Positions 7,439-14,464 are shown, numbered from the stretch's first letter. The stretch is 22,734 nucleotides of DNA from Susulua sp964536195 (GCA_964536195.1 CAZHVO010000013.1:1-22734); one strand, 5' to 3'. Translations and numbers: made by a program. Notes: a model not told the origin generated them from the sequence alone.

Positions 7439-8521
7439 TTAAGCCAAATTTAGATAATTGCCAATAAAATCAGCGAATTTTTCAGTTGCATTAGGCGGGG
7501 AGAGCATATCTTCTATACCTTTTAATTCTTCTTTTAGGGCCGAGTATTTTTTACTGTTTCCTAGGTATTCTAAAGTTATTGAAGCTAAATTTTTGGGAGT
7601 AGCTTGTTTTTGGAGGAGCTCATCAACAATTTTGCGTCCGGATAATATATTAACCATGCCGACAAAATCAGTTTTTACCATTCTTTTTAAAATGTGCCAA
7701 CTTAAAGAATTAAGTTTATAGATTATAATATAAGGCACCCCTAATATAGCTAGTTCAACTGTAGCCGTACCTGAAGAGGAGATGATAAACTTCGATTCCT
7801 TAATCGCCGCGTAAGAATGATCGACTATATCGATATTGGGTGAAAACTCCTCATAAAATCCTTTTTCTAAATTCGGAGGCCTTATTATTCTGAATTGATA
7901 ACCAGCTAATTCTTTTTCAATGATTTTTTTTGTCTTTATCATTATTGGAAGATGCCGCTTCACTTCATTTTTCCTTGAACCGGGTAAGAATGAGATAATT
8001 TTTTTTGGTTCAATGTTTTTCTCTTTAATTATTTCTAAAAGCGGATGGCCAAAGTATAAAACATCCATATTCTCATTTTTATAGAAGGTTTCTTCAAATT
8101 TAAATAGAACTACCATTTTATCTACATATTTTTTTATTGTTTCTACCCTTCTTTTTCTCCAAGCCCAGACCTGGGGGCTAACATAGTAGATAAGAGGAAA
8201 TTTCCTGTTAAGCGCCTTAGCTAACCTTAAATTAAAGTCAGGAAAATCTATTAAAATTACCAAATCTGGTTTAAGGTCAAGAATGGTTTTTTTAGTCTTC
8301 TTAAAGATTTTAAGGATTTTTCCTAAGGAAGAGAGGACTTCAACCAGACCGCATACTGAGTGGGCGAGAAGATTAACCATTTGCCGGGAGTATTGGGCAA
8401 GTTTTTTCCCACCAAAAGAGTAAATTTCAAGATTTGGGAATTTACTCTTTAGCTGTTTGCTCAGGAGGCCTCCATAAAGGTCACCTGATTTATCTCCAGC
8501 AACAATGACTATCCTTTTCAT
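7439..8521 (-). CDS. lpxB: Lipid-A-disaccharide synthase
   Basis: GT19 glycosyltransferase that condenses UDP-2,3-diacylglucosamine with lipid X to give the lipid A disaccharide at the inner face of the cytoplasmic membrane. The 360 residues are slightly short of the E. coli enzyme (382). Family marks are AGDKSGDLYG at residues 8-17 (usually AGEASGD), PDLVILIDFPDFNLRLAK, YYVSPQVWAWRKRRV, VLYFGHPL, LPGSRKNEVKRHLP and the UDP-binding SSGTATVELAILGVPYIIIYK near the C-terminus. The start ATG has only a weak AAAAAG upstream. The gene lies 127 bp downstream of the Gfo/Idh/MocA gene on the same strand and may be co-transcribed with it. It shows that the organism makes an LPS-type outer membrane. It converges on mnmG. 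Confidence 0.96.
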   Translation of the reverse strand: MKRIVIVAGDKSGDLYGGLLSKQLKSKFPNLEIYSFGGKKLAQYSRQMVNLLAHSVCGLVEVLSSLGKILKIFKKTKKTILDLKPDLVILIDFPDFNLRLAKALNRKFPLIYYVSPQVWAWRKRRVETIKKYVDKMVVLFKFEETFYKNENMDVLYFGHPLLEIIKEKNIEPKKIISFLPGSRKNEVKRHLPIMIKTKKIIEKELAGYQFRIIRPPNLEKGFYEEFSPNIDIVDHSYAAIKESKFIISSSGTATVELAILGVPYIIIYKLNSLSWHILKRMVKTDFVGMVNILSGRKIVDELLQKQATPKNLASITLEYLGNSKKYSALKEELKGIEDMLSPPNATEKFADFIGNYLNLA

Positions 8522-8575
8522 CTTTTTAGTTACAATAGTTTTTATGCAGCATTAACTTTTATTTTTTTTAAAACT

Positions 8576-8647
8576 CTATTTTCTATCAATAGCAATGATG
8601 GACTCAATGAGTATATTTTGATAAGCTGCTTCGCAAATGGAGTTCAT
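8576..8647 (-). CDS. Possible 23-residue micro-ORF between the oxidoreductase and lpxB
   Basis: An ATG at 8645-8647 opens 1 nt after the oxidoreductase stop codon and reads 23 codons to TAG at 8576-8578. The peptide begins MNSICEAAYQN and ends IAIDRK. GGAAAA inside the end of the upstream gene could serve as a weak ribosome binding site, allowing translational coupling. I recognise no family, and a frame of this length can occur by chance. It is recorded because it is the only open frame in the 127-bp gap. Confidence 0.15.
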   Translation of the reverse strand: MNSICEAAYQNILIESIIAIDRK

Positions 8648-8648
8648 C

Positions 8649-9548
8649 TTATTTTCCGATTATCTTTTCTATTCTACGGGCGAGCCCTAAGGCGTCTTTT
8701 GCGGCTTCAGCGTATCCTGTGCTAGACTTATTTGTGGTGACTAAATTGATAAAATCAGCAATTTCTTTTTTCAAAGGTTCTTCTTTACTTATCGTAAGGA
8801 CTTTTTTGATGATTTTAGTCTTCAACCTTTTATATATTTCTACTGTTTGCTGGGCATAATCTAAGGAGATGTAAGCCTGGGGCATAAATATTCTTATCTT
8901 CCTTTCTCTCTTTTGGGATATCCGAGAAGCAGTTATGTTAGCTACGCAGCCGCGCTTAAAAGTAATACGAGCGTTAGCTATATCTTCTGTAGAGGAGAGG
9001 ACTTTTACTCCCTTGGCGTCGATTTTTTTGACACTGTCTTTTAAGAGGTAGAGGATTATATCTAAGTCATGTATCATTAAGTCCAGGACAACGCTGATAT
9101 CTAAGGAGCGGTGAGGATAAGGACTTAAGCGGTGGCATTCAATAAAGAGAGGATTTTTGATAATCTTTTTTATTGCCAAATAAGCATTATTATATCTTTC
9201 GACATGACCGACAAAGAGGAGAGTTTTATTCTCTTTTGATGTAGCAATGAGTTTTTTCGCCTCCTTTAAGTTTTGGGTTAGGGGTTTTTCTACCAAAACC
9301 GGAATTTTATTCTTGAGAAAAAATTTAGCGATTTCATAGTGACTAAAGGTGGGAGTAGCAATGCTTACCAGGTCTACTTTGCCCTTTAATTCTCGGTAAT
9401 CCTTTAGGTGTTGACACTCCTTGTGATGGTCCAAAACTTGAGGGTTGGTATCCACAAGGTAAATTTTCCCTATCCCCTTAAGCTCCTTATAGATACGTAG
9501 GTGGATACTACCTAGCTTTCCTATTCCGACTATGCCTACTCTTACCAT
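8649..9548 (-). CDS. Gfo/Idh/MocA-family NAD(P)-dependent oxidoreductase
   Basis: Sugar or sugar-nucleotide dehydrogenase, 299 residues with the start chosen here. The N-terminal Rossmann motif GIGKLG covers residues 8-13. The family EKP motif is E87-K88-P89 (VLVEKPL), and the second domain carries GHVERYNNAYLAI (about 114-126) and the catalytic-type histidine H160 in DLMIHDLDI. I chose ATG at 9546-9548 (MVRVGIVG) because the longer reading frame begins with TTG at 9584, which is the -35 box of a good promoter whose predicted start site is 9549. The intervening M10 codon overlaps the -10. The gene would then be leaderless. Relatives beside lpx genes include GnnA, which oxidises UDP-GlcNAc at C3 for diamino lipid A. 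The neighbours lpxB and msbA make a lipid A role plausible, but no GnnB aminotransferase is in view, so the substrate is uncertain. Confidence 0.88.
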   Translation of the reverse strand: MVRVGIVGIGKLGSIHLRIYKELKGIGKIYLVDTNPQVLDHHKECQHLKDYRELKGKVDLVSIATPTFSHYEIAKFFLKNKIPVLVEKPLTQNLKEAKKLIATSKENKTLLFVGHVERYNNAYLAIKKIIKNPLFIECHRLSPYPHRSLDISVVLDLMIHDLDIILYLLKDSVKKIDAKGVKVLSSTEDIANARITFKRGCVANITASRISQKRERKIRIFMPQAYISLDYAQQTVEIYKRLKTKIIKKVLTISKEEPLKKEIADFINLVTTNKSSTGYAEAAKDALGLARRIEKIIGK

Positions 9549-9555
9549 ATCTAGC

Positions 9556-9584
9556 ATATTATCAAATTCCTTGTGAAAAGTCAA
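9556..9584 (-). promoter_or_regulatory. Promoter of the Gfo/Idh/MocA gene (lpxB direction)
   Basis: Read on the minus strand: -35 TTGACT (9584-9579), 17-bp spacer, -10 TAATAT (9561-9556), preceded by TG (9564-9563) as an extended -10. The predicted transcription start is at 9549, one base before the ATG at 9548. The -35 region overlaps that of the divergent msbA promoter. Confidence 0.7.
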
Positions 9585-9599
9585 TTGATGTGGTAAAAT
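9571..9599 (+). promoter_or_regulatory. Promoter of the MsbA-type exporter gene
   Basis: -35 TTGTGA at 9571-9576 (4 of 6 consensus), 17-bp spacer, -10 TAAAAT at 9594-9599, with TG at 9591-9592 as an extended -10. Transcription would start near 9606, leaving about 18 nt with the ribosome binding site GAGGGAG (9612-9618). It shares 9571-9584 with the opposite promoter. Confidence 0.6.
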
Positions 9600-9623
9600 C
9601 CTCTAAATCTTGAGGGAGCGATT

Positions 9624-11441
9624 ATGAAAAATTACCTAAAAGAATACGTTAAATTATTGAGATTTGCTAAACCCTATCGAGGGGTTTTGGTCTTAGCTGG
9701 GCTCTGTATGGGTATATCTACTATCTTTGAGGGAGCTAGTTTGGGGATGATAGTCCCTTTATCTGATAGGATACTTACCAACAAGCAGATAATTATTCCC
9801 GGAAAATTACCGCCATTCTTAGCTACATTCATCGATAATCTTAATGCTATAGAGCCTTTGGCCTTTTTAAAATTCATTATAATCTTCGTGCCCATACTCT
9901 TTTTGCTAAAAGGGATATTTACTTTTTTGCAAGATTACCTGATGAATATTGTCGGCCAAGGCGTAGTACGGGATGTGCGGAATAATCTTTACGGGAAGTT
10001 TCAGGATTTATCGATGGAGTTCTATGGTCGTAAGAGAACTGGCGAGCTAATGGCTCGGGTTACTAATGATGTATTAATTATTACTAATGCAATTTCTTAT
10101 GCCTTGAAGGATCTTATTTTTGAGTCAATGAAAGTAACTTTTTTTGCTTTTTGCGCTTTTTATATCGGTTTTAAAATTTCCTGGCAACTGCCGTTAGTTG
10201 CTTTTGTTATCTTTCCTTGCATAATGTTTCCGGTAATAAAAGTCGGCAAGAAAATTAAGAAGTTTTCCTTAGAAATACAGAAAAGAGTGGCTGATTTAAA
10301 TTCGCTTATGGCTGAAACTATCCAAGGTGCTCAGATTGTAAAAGCTTTTTGCCGTGAAGACTATGAACTTGAGAGATTCAAAGATATCAATCACCACTAC
10401 TATAAATTTACCTTAAAGAGTGAAAAAAGGGTGCTTATTCTATCCCCTTTAACTGAGTTTGTTGGTGTATTAGGAGCAGTGGTAATTCTTTGGATTATCG
10501 GAAATGAAGTAATTTCAGGAAAGCTTTCTTTCGGTGTTATCGGCGCCTTCTTAGCCTTTTTAATGTCAATGCTCAGGCCCTTTAAGAAGCTTTCCAATGT
10601 TTATGCTATTAACCAACGGGCTTTACCAGCCTCAGCAAGAATTTACGATATTCTCGAAGAGGAGCCAAAGGTAAAAGAGAAAGAGGGTGCAAGCCAAATA
10701 AAAGATTTAAACCAAGGAGTTACCTTTAAAGGCGTAGAGTTTAAATATAGTGATGATGATGAATTTGCTTTAGGCGAAATTGACTTAGAGGTTAAAAAGG
10801 GCGAAGTAATTGCTCTGGTTGGTCACTCCGGAGCAGGTAAGTCTACCTTAGTAGGGTTAATCCCTCGTTTCTATGACCCTCAGAAAGGTTCAATTTGTAT
10901 TGACGGGGTGAATATTAAAAATCTTAAAATAAAAGATCTGCGTTCCCTTATTGCTGTAGTATCTCAGGATATAGTTCTTTTTAACTCTACGATAAGAGAT
11001 AATATTGCTTACGGAAAGGATAAAGCCCAAGAGGCTGAGATTATAGAAGCTGCGAAGAAAGCCCATGCTTATGAGTTCATTATGAATATTCCTGAGAAAT
11101 TTGATGCTGTAGTTGGAGATAGGGGGTTTCGACTCTCGGGAGGAGAAAAACAAAGGATTGCTATTGCCCGGGCAATTTTAAAGAATTCGCCTATTTTGAT
11201 CTTGGATGAGGCGACCAGCAATCTTGATTCGGTATCAGAGCAGTTGATAAAAGAAGCACTTCATATACTCATGAGGGGAAAGACCTCCTTTATTATTGCT
11301 CATCGTCTTTCTACTGTCCAAAAGGCAGATAAAGTAGTGGTTTTCCAAAAGGGTAAGATTGTAGAGGTTGGGACTCACCAGGCCCTTCTTAAGGCCGATA
11401 GCTTCTATAAGAAACTTTACGACTTGCAGTTTAGTGTGTAA
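9624..11441 (+). CDS. msbA: MsbA-like lipid A exporter, ABC transporter (permease fused to ATPase)
   Basis: Homodimeric ABC exporter half-transporter expected to flip lipid A-core across the inner membrane. Residues 1-330 form the transmembrane domain with about six hydrophobic segments and the coupling-helix sequence YGRKRTGELMARVTNDV. The ATPase domain (about 360-605) has Walker A GHSGAGKS at 400-407, Q-loop VSQDIVLFN, signature LSGGEKQ at 504-510, Walker B ILILDE at 524-529 and the switch histidine H560 in IIAHRL, so it is catalytically complete. The 605 residues match MsbA (about 580-600). The call as MsbA rather than another exporter of the same fold rests on the nearby lpxB and on similarity of the segment order; the substrate is inferred. 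It has its own promoter overlapping the divergent oxidoreductase promoter, and a good ribosome binding site 5 nt before ATG. Confidence 0.9.
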   Translation: MKNYLKEYVKLLRFAKPYRGVLVLAGLCMGISTIFEGASLGMIVPLSDRILTNKQIIIPGKLPPFLATFIDNLNAIEPLAFLKFIIIFVPILFLLKGIFTFLQDYLMNIVGQGVVRDVRNNLYGKFQDLSMEFYGRKRTGELMARVTNDVLIITNAISYALKDLIFESMKVTFFAFCAFYIGFKISWQLPLVAFVIFPCIMFPVIKVGKKIKKFSLEIQKRVADLNSLMAETIQGAQIVKAFCREDYELERFKDINHHYYKFTLKSEKRVLILSPLTEFVGVLGAVVILWIIGNEVISGKLSFGVIGAFLAFLMSMLRPFKKLSNVYAINQRALPASARIYDILEEEPKVKEKEGASQIKDLNQGVTFKGVEFKYSDDDEFALGEIDLEVKKGEVIALVGHSGAGKSTLVGLIPRFYDPQKGSICIDGVNIKNLKIKDLRSLIAVVSQDIVLFNSTIRDNIAYGKDKAQEAEIIEAAKKAHAYEFIMNIPEKFDAVVGDRGFRLSGGEKQRIAIARAILKNSPILILDEATSNLDSVSEQLIKEALHILMRGKTSFIIAHRLSTVQKADKVVVFQKGKIVEVGTHQALLKADSFYKKLYDLQFSV

Positions 11442-11449
11442 AGAAGTGG

Positions 11450-11477
11450 TTGAAAATATTAGGAAATATGATATACT
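11450..11477 (+). promoter_or_regulatory. rpsB-tsf promoter
   Basis: -35 TTGAAA at 11450-11455, 16-bp spacer, -10 TATACT at 11472-11477, with TG at 11469-11470 as an extended -10. It begins 8 bp after the msbA-like stop codon. Transcription would start near 11484, giving a leader of about 117 nt before rpsB. Confidence 0.7.
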
Positions 11478-11483
11478 TTGAAT

Positions 11484-11600
11484 TTGAGAAAGGAGTTAAT
11501 TGGAGCACGAGGAGATCCGAGAGGGGTTTCTCTGTCTAGGTTAATTTCCACATTTCTAGATTTATTTAAATAGCTAAGTTAAAAGGAGGAAAGAGAGAGT
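11484..11600 (+). promoter_or_regulatory. Long rpsB leader with possible secondary structure
   Basis: Leader of about 117 nt. GGAGUUAA (11492-11499) can pair with UUAAUUUC (11541-11548), including two G-U pairs, and a smaller GAGA/UCUC hairpin (11519-11522 with 11529-11532) fits inside. The ribosome binding site AAGGAGG is at 11583-11589, 11 nt before ATG. rpsB operons are autoregulated through leader RNA in several bacteria, so a regulatory role is possible, but this does not visibly match a known S2-binding motif. Confidence 0.3.
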
Positions 11601-12434
11601 ATGGCGTTACCCGAAGTTATTACGGAATTATTGGAAAGTGGGGTTCATTTTGGGCATTTGAGTAAACACTGGAACCCTAAAATGAAGAGATTTATTTTCG
11701 GTAAAAAGAAAAATGTCTATATTATTGACTTAGAGAAGACAGTCCAAAAACTACAAGAGGCTAAGGAGTTTGCGAAGCAAAAAGCAAAGGATGGCGAAAA
11801 GATTCTTTTTGTATCTACCAAGAAGCAGCTGCGAAAGATAGTAAAAGAATTAGCCTCTTCCTGCAATATGCCTTATGTAGCAGAGAGATGGGTTGGTGGT
11901 TTACTTACCAACTTTTCTACTGTTAGAAGAAGGGTGGAGAAGTACTTAGAGCTCTTGAGAAAGCGAGAGACCAATGGTTTTGATCTAATGGTAAAAAAGG
12001 AAATTGTAAAGATAAATCGAGAAATAGAGAGAATGGAAAGAAGCTATAGCGGCGTTACCTCCTTAGCAGGTCTTCCTGGTTGCGTTTTCGTGGTTGATCC
12101 TAAAAAAGAGGTTGCTTGTGTAAGAGAGGTAAACAAATTAGGTATACCTATTATTGCTTTGATTGATACTGACGCTAATCCTGATATTATTGATTACCCT
12201 ATACCAGGGAATGATGATTCCATAAAGTCAGTAAAGTATATAACTTCTTCTCTGGTTGAGGCAATTAATAAGGGGCTCAAAGAAACCTCAGAGATTAAGA
12301 AGAGTCAGGAGCAGGAGAGAGAGAAGGCTGAAAGTTTAGCCGAGGAAAAGTCACCAGAGGTTCCTTCTTCTGAAGTAAAAGCAGAGGAAGAGGCTCCGGG
12401 AAAAAAGACCAAGAAAAGTACAAAGAATAAATAG
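11601..12434 (+). CDS. rpsB: 30S ribosomal protein S2
   Basis: Small-subunit protein at the head-platform junction, needed for S1 attachment and initiation. The 277-residue protein opens with LLESGVHFGHLSKHWNPKM and the S2 signature region KRFIFGKKKNVYIIDLEKT. Later motifs are WVGGLLTNFSTVRRRVEK, GCVFVVDPKKEVACVREVNKLGIPIIALIDTDANPD and a C-terminal DDSIKSVKYITSSLVEAI. After about residue 228 comes a charged, low-complexity tail of about 50 residues (many E, K and S), making it longer than the usual 230-255. The start follows AAGGAGG. It is the first gene of the rpsB-tsf run with a dedicated promoter; tsf starts 24 bp after its stop. Confidence 0.97.
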   Translation: MALPEVITELLESGVHFGHLSKHWNPKMKRFIFGKKKNVYIIDLEKTVQKLQEAKEFAKQKAKDGEKILFVSTKKQLRKIVKELASSCNMPYVAERWVGGLLTNFSTVRRRVEKYLELLRKRETNGFDLMVKKEIVKINREIERMERSYSGVTSLAGLPGCVFVVDPKKEVACVREVNKLGIPIIALIDTDANPDIIDYPIPGNDDSIKSVKYITSSLVEAINKGLKETSEIKKSQEQEREKAESLAEEKSPEVPSSEVKAEEEAPGKKTKKSTKNK

Positions 12435-12458
12435 ATTTGCAGGAAAAGGAGGATCAGG

Positions 12459-12986
12459 ATGGGTTTGTCAGACATTAAAAAACTGAGAAAGTTAACTTCT
12501 TTGGGGATCAATGAGTGCAAAAAAGCTTTGAGTGAATCCAAGGGCGATTTTGATGAAGCTCTGAAAATATTAAAGAGTCGGGGAGTCCAAATGTTAGAGA
12601 AAAAGAGTTCGCGAGCAACCGACCAAGGGATGATAGATTCTTACGTTCATTTTGGGGGTAATCTTGCCGCTTTGGTTGAAGTAAATTGCGAAACAGACTT
12701 TGTTGCTCGCACAGATGCCTTTAAGAAGTTTGTTAAGGATATCGCTATGCAGATAGCAGCAGCTAACCCTGAACATATAGCTAAGGAAGATATTCCCAAG
12801 GATGTTTTAAAGAATGCAAAGAATAAGGATGAGTATGTCAAACAGTACTGTCTCCTAGAGCAGGCTTTTATAAAGAACAATAAGCTTTCTGTGGGAGATT
12901 ATTTACGGGATATAGTGTCTCAGACCGGAGAGAATATTGTAATTAAAAGATTTGTTCGTTTTTCCTTAGGCGAGTCAGATGTATAA
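12459..12986 (+). CDS. tsf: Elongation factor Ts (short form)
   Basis: Nucleotide exchange factor that strips GDP from EF-Tu. The N-terminal UBA-like domain (residues 1-40, LRKLTSLGINECKKALSESK) is complete. The EF-Tu-contacting motif TDFV is at residues 79-82 within VEVNCETDFVARTDAFKKF. The protein ends soon after DYLRDIVSQTGENIVIKRFVRF. At 175 residues it is far shorter than the E. coli protein (283) and somewhat shorter than the Thermus-type short form (about 196). It carries one core subdomain, so it probably works as a dimer as in Thermus. There is no sign of truncation: the reading frame is clean and the C-terminal signature is present. AAGGAGG lies just upstream. Confidence 0.96.
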   Translation: MGLSDIKKLRKLTSLGINECKKALSESKGDFDEALKILKSRGVQMLEKKSSRATDQGMIDSYVHFGGNLAALVEVNCETDFVARTDAFKKFVKDIAMQIAAANPEHIAKEDIPKDVLKNAKNKDEYVKQYCLLEQAFIKNNKLSVGDYLRDIVSQTGENIVIKRFVRFSLGESDV

Positions 12987-13096
12987 AATCTTGTCAGAGA
13001 AGGGGTTGTATTTCATCCATCATTGTTTTGCTAGATAATAAACTTTAAAATAAAAACAAGAAGTAATTGAGCATAAAAGACCATTGAGGTTGAACG

Positions 13097-13810
13097 ATGA
13101 AAGCTAAATATAAGCGAGTTCTTCTTAAATTAAGCGGAGAAGCTTTTTTAGGTAGGTATTCTCATGGTATTGATACCGATGTCTGTGTCCATTTAGCTAA
13201 GCAGATCAAAGAGATATTGAATTTAGGTGTAGAGATAGCCTTAGTGGTTGGAGCCGGAAACATATTCCGAGGAGTTCCTAAGTCTAAGGAGTTTCAAATG
13301 CAAAGAGCCGTTGCTGATTACATGGGGATGTTAGCAACAGTTTTAAATGGCCTTGCTCTTCAAAATGCTTTAGAAAATCAAGGCATTCCTACCAGAGTCA
13401 TGACTGCTATTGGAATGGATCGAATAGCTGAACCCTATATTTGTCGTCGGGCTATAAGGCACTTAGAAAAGAAAAGGGTAGTTATATTTGTCGCTGGGAC
13501 AGGTAATCCTTATTTTACTACTGACACTGCTTCGGCTTTGCGTAGTGTAGAAATTGGCGTTGATGCCTTACTTAAGGGGACAAAGGTAGATGGAGTTTAC
13601 TCAGCAGATCCTTTTAAAGACAAAAATGCTAAAATGTTTAAAAAATTGGACTACATGAAGGTAATTAATAAAAAATTAAGGATAATGGATACAACAGCAA
13701 TTACTTTGTGTATGGAAAATAAGCTACCGATAACCGTTTTTAATTTTATGAAACGGGGTAATTTGAAAAAAGTAGTTTGTGGACAGAATATTGGAACCCT
13801 TATTAAGTAA
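13097..13810 (+). CDS. pyrH: UMP kinase
   Basis: Phosphorylates UMP to UDP in pyrimidine nucleotide synthesis; bacterial members belong to the amino-acid-kinase fold and are hexameric. The 237 residues match the usual length. The start motif KRVLLKLSGEAFLG (phosphate-binding lysine and SGE), GAGNIFRG, DYMGMLATVLNGLALQNALE, and GTGNPYFTTDTASALRS followed by KVDGVYSADP are all diagnostic. GAGGTTG precedes the ATG. A 110-bp gap separates it from tsf and holds no clear promoter; only a loose -10-like stretch (TAGATAAT, 13032-13039) is visible. Its place between tsf and frr is widely conserved in bacteria. Confidence 0.97.
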   Translation: MKAKYKRVLLKLSGEAFLGRYSHGIDTDVCVHLAKQIKEILNLGVEIALVVGAGNIFRGVPKSKEFQMQRAVADYMGMLATVLNGLALQNALENQGIPTRVMTAIGMDRIAEPYICRRAIRHLEKKRVVIFVAGTGNPYFTTDTASALRSVEIGVDALLKGTKVDGVYSADPFKDKNAKMFKKLDYMKVINKKLRIMDTTAITLCMENKLPITVFNFMKRGNLKKVVCGQNIGTLIK

Positions 13811-13819
13811 AATGTATAA

Positions 13820-13850
13820 GATACTTCGGGCATTTCATGCCCTCAGTATC
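13820..13850 (+). other. Stem-loop 1 in the pyrH-frr gap
   Basis: Outer arms GATACT (13820-13825) and AGTATC (13845-13850), a symmetric TC/TC internal loop, and inner arms GGGCAT (13828-13833) and ATGCCC (13837-13842) closed by a TTC triloop. That is twelve base pairs with no mismatch apart from the internal loop. No T-run follows, so it is not a standard plus-strand terminator. It sits 10 nt after the pyrH stop codon. Confidence 0.6.
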
Positions 13851-13855
13851 AATTC

Positions 13856-13887
13856 AGCTATAGGTTTTCTTTCAGAAAATCTAAGCT
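13856..13887 (+). other. Stem-loop 2 in the pyrH-frr gap
   Basis: TAGGTTTTCT (13861-13870) pairs with AGAAAATCTA (13874-13883), ten pairs with one G-U, closed by a TTC triloop identical to that of stem-loop 1. AGCT on both outer sides (13856-13859 and 13884-13887) adds four pairs past a single bulged A. The frr ribosome binding site (GAGGGAGG) starts about 6 nt downstream. A role in message processing, stability or frr translation is possible. Confidence 0.6.
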
Positions 13888-13906
13888 TCATTGAGGGAGG
13901 AATACA

Positions 13907-14464
13907 ATGGTAAAAGAAGTCTTAAAAGAAATAGAAGATCATATGAAAAAAGCCATAGAGGCAACAAAGCGGGAATTGGCTGAACTCCGTTCCGGTAGAG
14001 CTAACCCTAAAATGGTCGAGGGTATAAGGGTGAGCTATTATGGAACGCCAACTTTACTTAAAGAGATTGCCACCATTGGTGTTCCTGAAGCCAGAATGAT
14101 TATTATCAGTCCTTATGATCCTTCGTCAGTAAAAGATATTGAAAAAGCTATTTTGCAGTCGGAGTTGGGTATTACCCCTGTTAGCGATAATAAAATTATA
14201 AGATTAATAGTTCCGCCTTTATCTGAAGAGAGAAGAGAGGAGTTGATAAAAATAGTTAAGAAGACAGTTGAGGAAGGAAAAGTGTCAATTAGAACTGTAA
14301 GAAGAGATGGTAAGGAAAAGATAAAAGGTTTAGAGAAAGGTAAGAAGATTTCCGAAGATGACCGTTTTAAATCAGAAGATCAGCTGCAAAAGATTACTGA
14401 TAAGTATATCAAAGAGATAGATAATATTTTAGAAGAAAAAGAAAAGGAACTCAAAGAGTTCTAA
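13907..14464 (+). CDS. frr: Ribosome recycling factor
   Basis: Splits post-termination ribosomes together with EF-G. The 185 residues equal the standard length. The two-domain signature is present: N-terminal helix (EIEDHMKKAIEATKRELAELRSGRANPKMVEGI), the beta-rich domain (VSYYGTPTLLKEIATIGVPEARMIIISPYDPSSVKDIEKAI), then LGITPVSDNKIIRLIVPPLSEERREELIK and long C-terminal helices. GAGGGAGG lies about 5-8 nt before the ATG. It follows pyrH, separated by the two stem-loops. A short GAACTC/GAGTTC hairpin overlaps its last codons, but without a T-run. Confidence 0.97.
   Translation: MVKEVLKEIEDHMKKAIEATKRELAELRSGRANPKMVEGIRVSYYGTPTLLKEIATIGVPEARMIIISPYDPSSVKDIEKAILQSELGITPVSDNKIIRLIVPPLSEERREELIKIVKKTVEEGKVSIRTVRRDGKEKIKGLEKGKKISEDDRFKSEDQLQKITDKYIKEIDNILEEKEKELKEF

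Noticed and set aside
12305..12541. Minus-strand frame across the rpsB-tsf junction
   Set aside because: Antisense to the charged S2 tail and the EF-Ts start; low-complexity S/F/L composition is an artefact of the complement.
13006..13039. Promoter for pyrH (TTGTAT and TAGATAAT)
   Set aside because: The spacing between any -35-like and -10-like pair is 20-22 bp, outside the normal range; read-through from tsf is as likely.
14446..14463. GGAACTC/GAGTTCT hairpin at the end of frr as a terminator
   Set aside because: It lies within the coding sequence, has a short stem and is followed by AAAAGG instead of a T-run.
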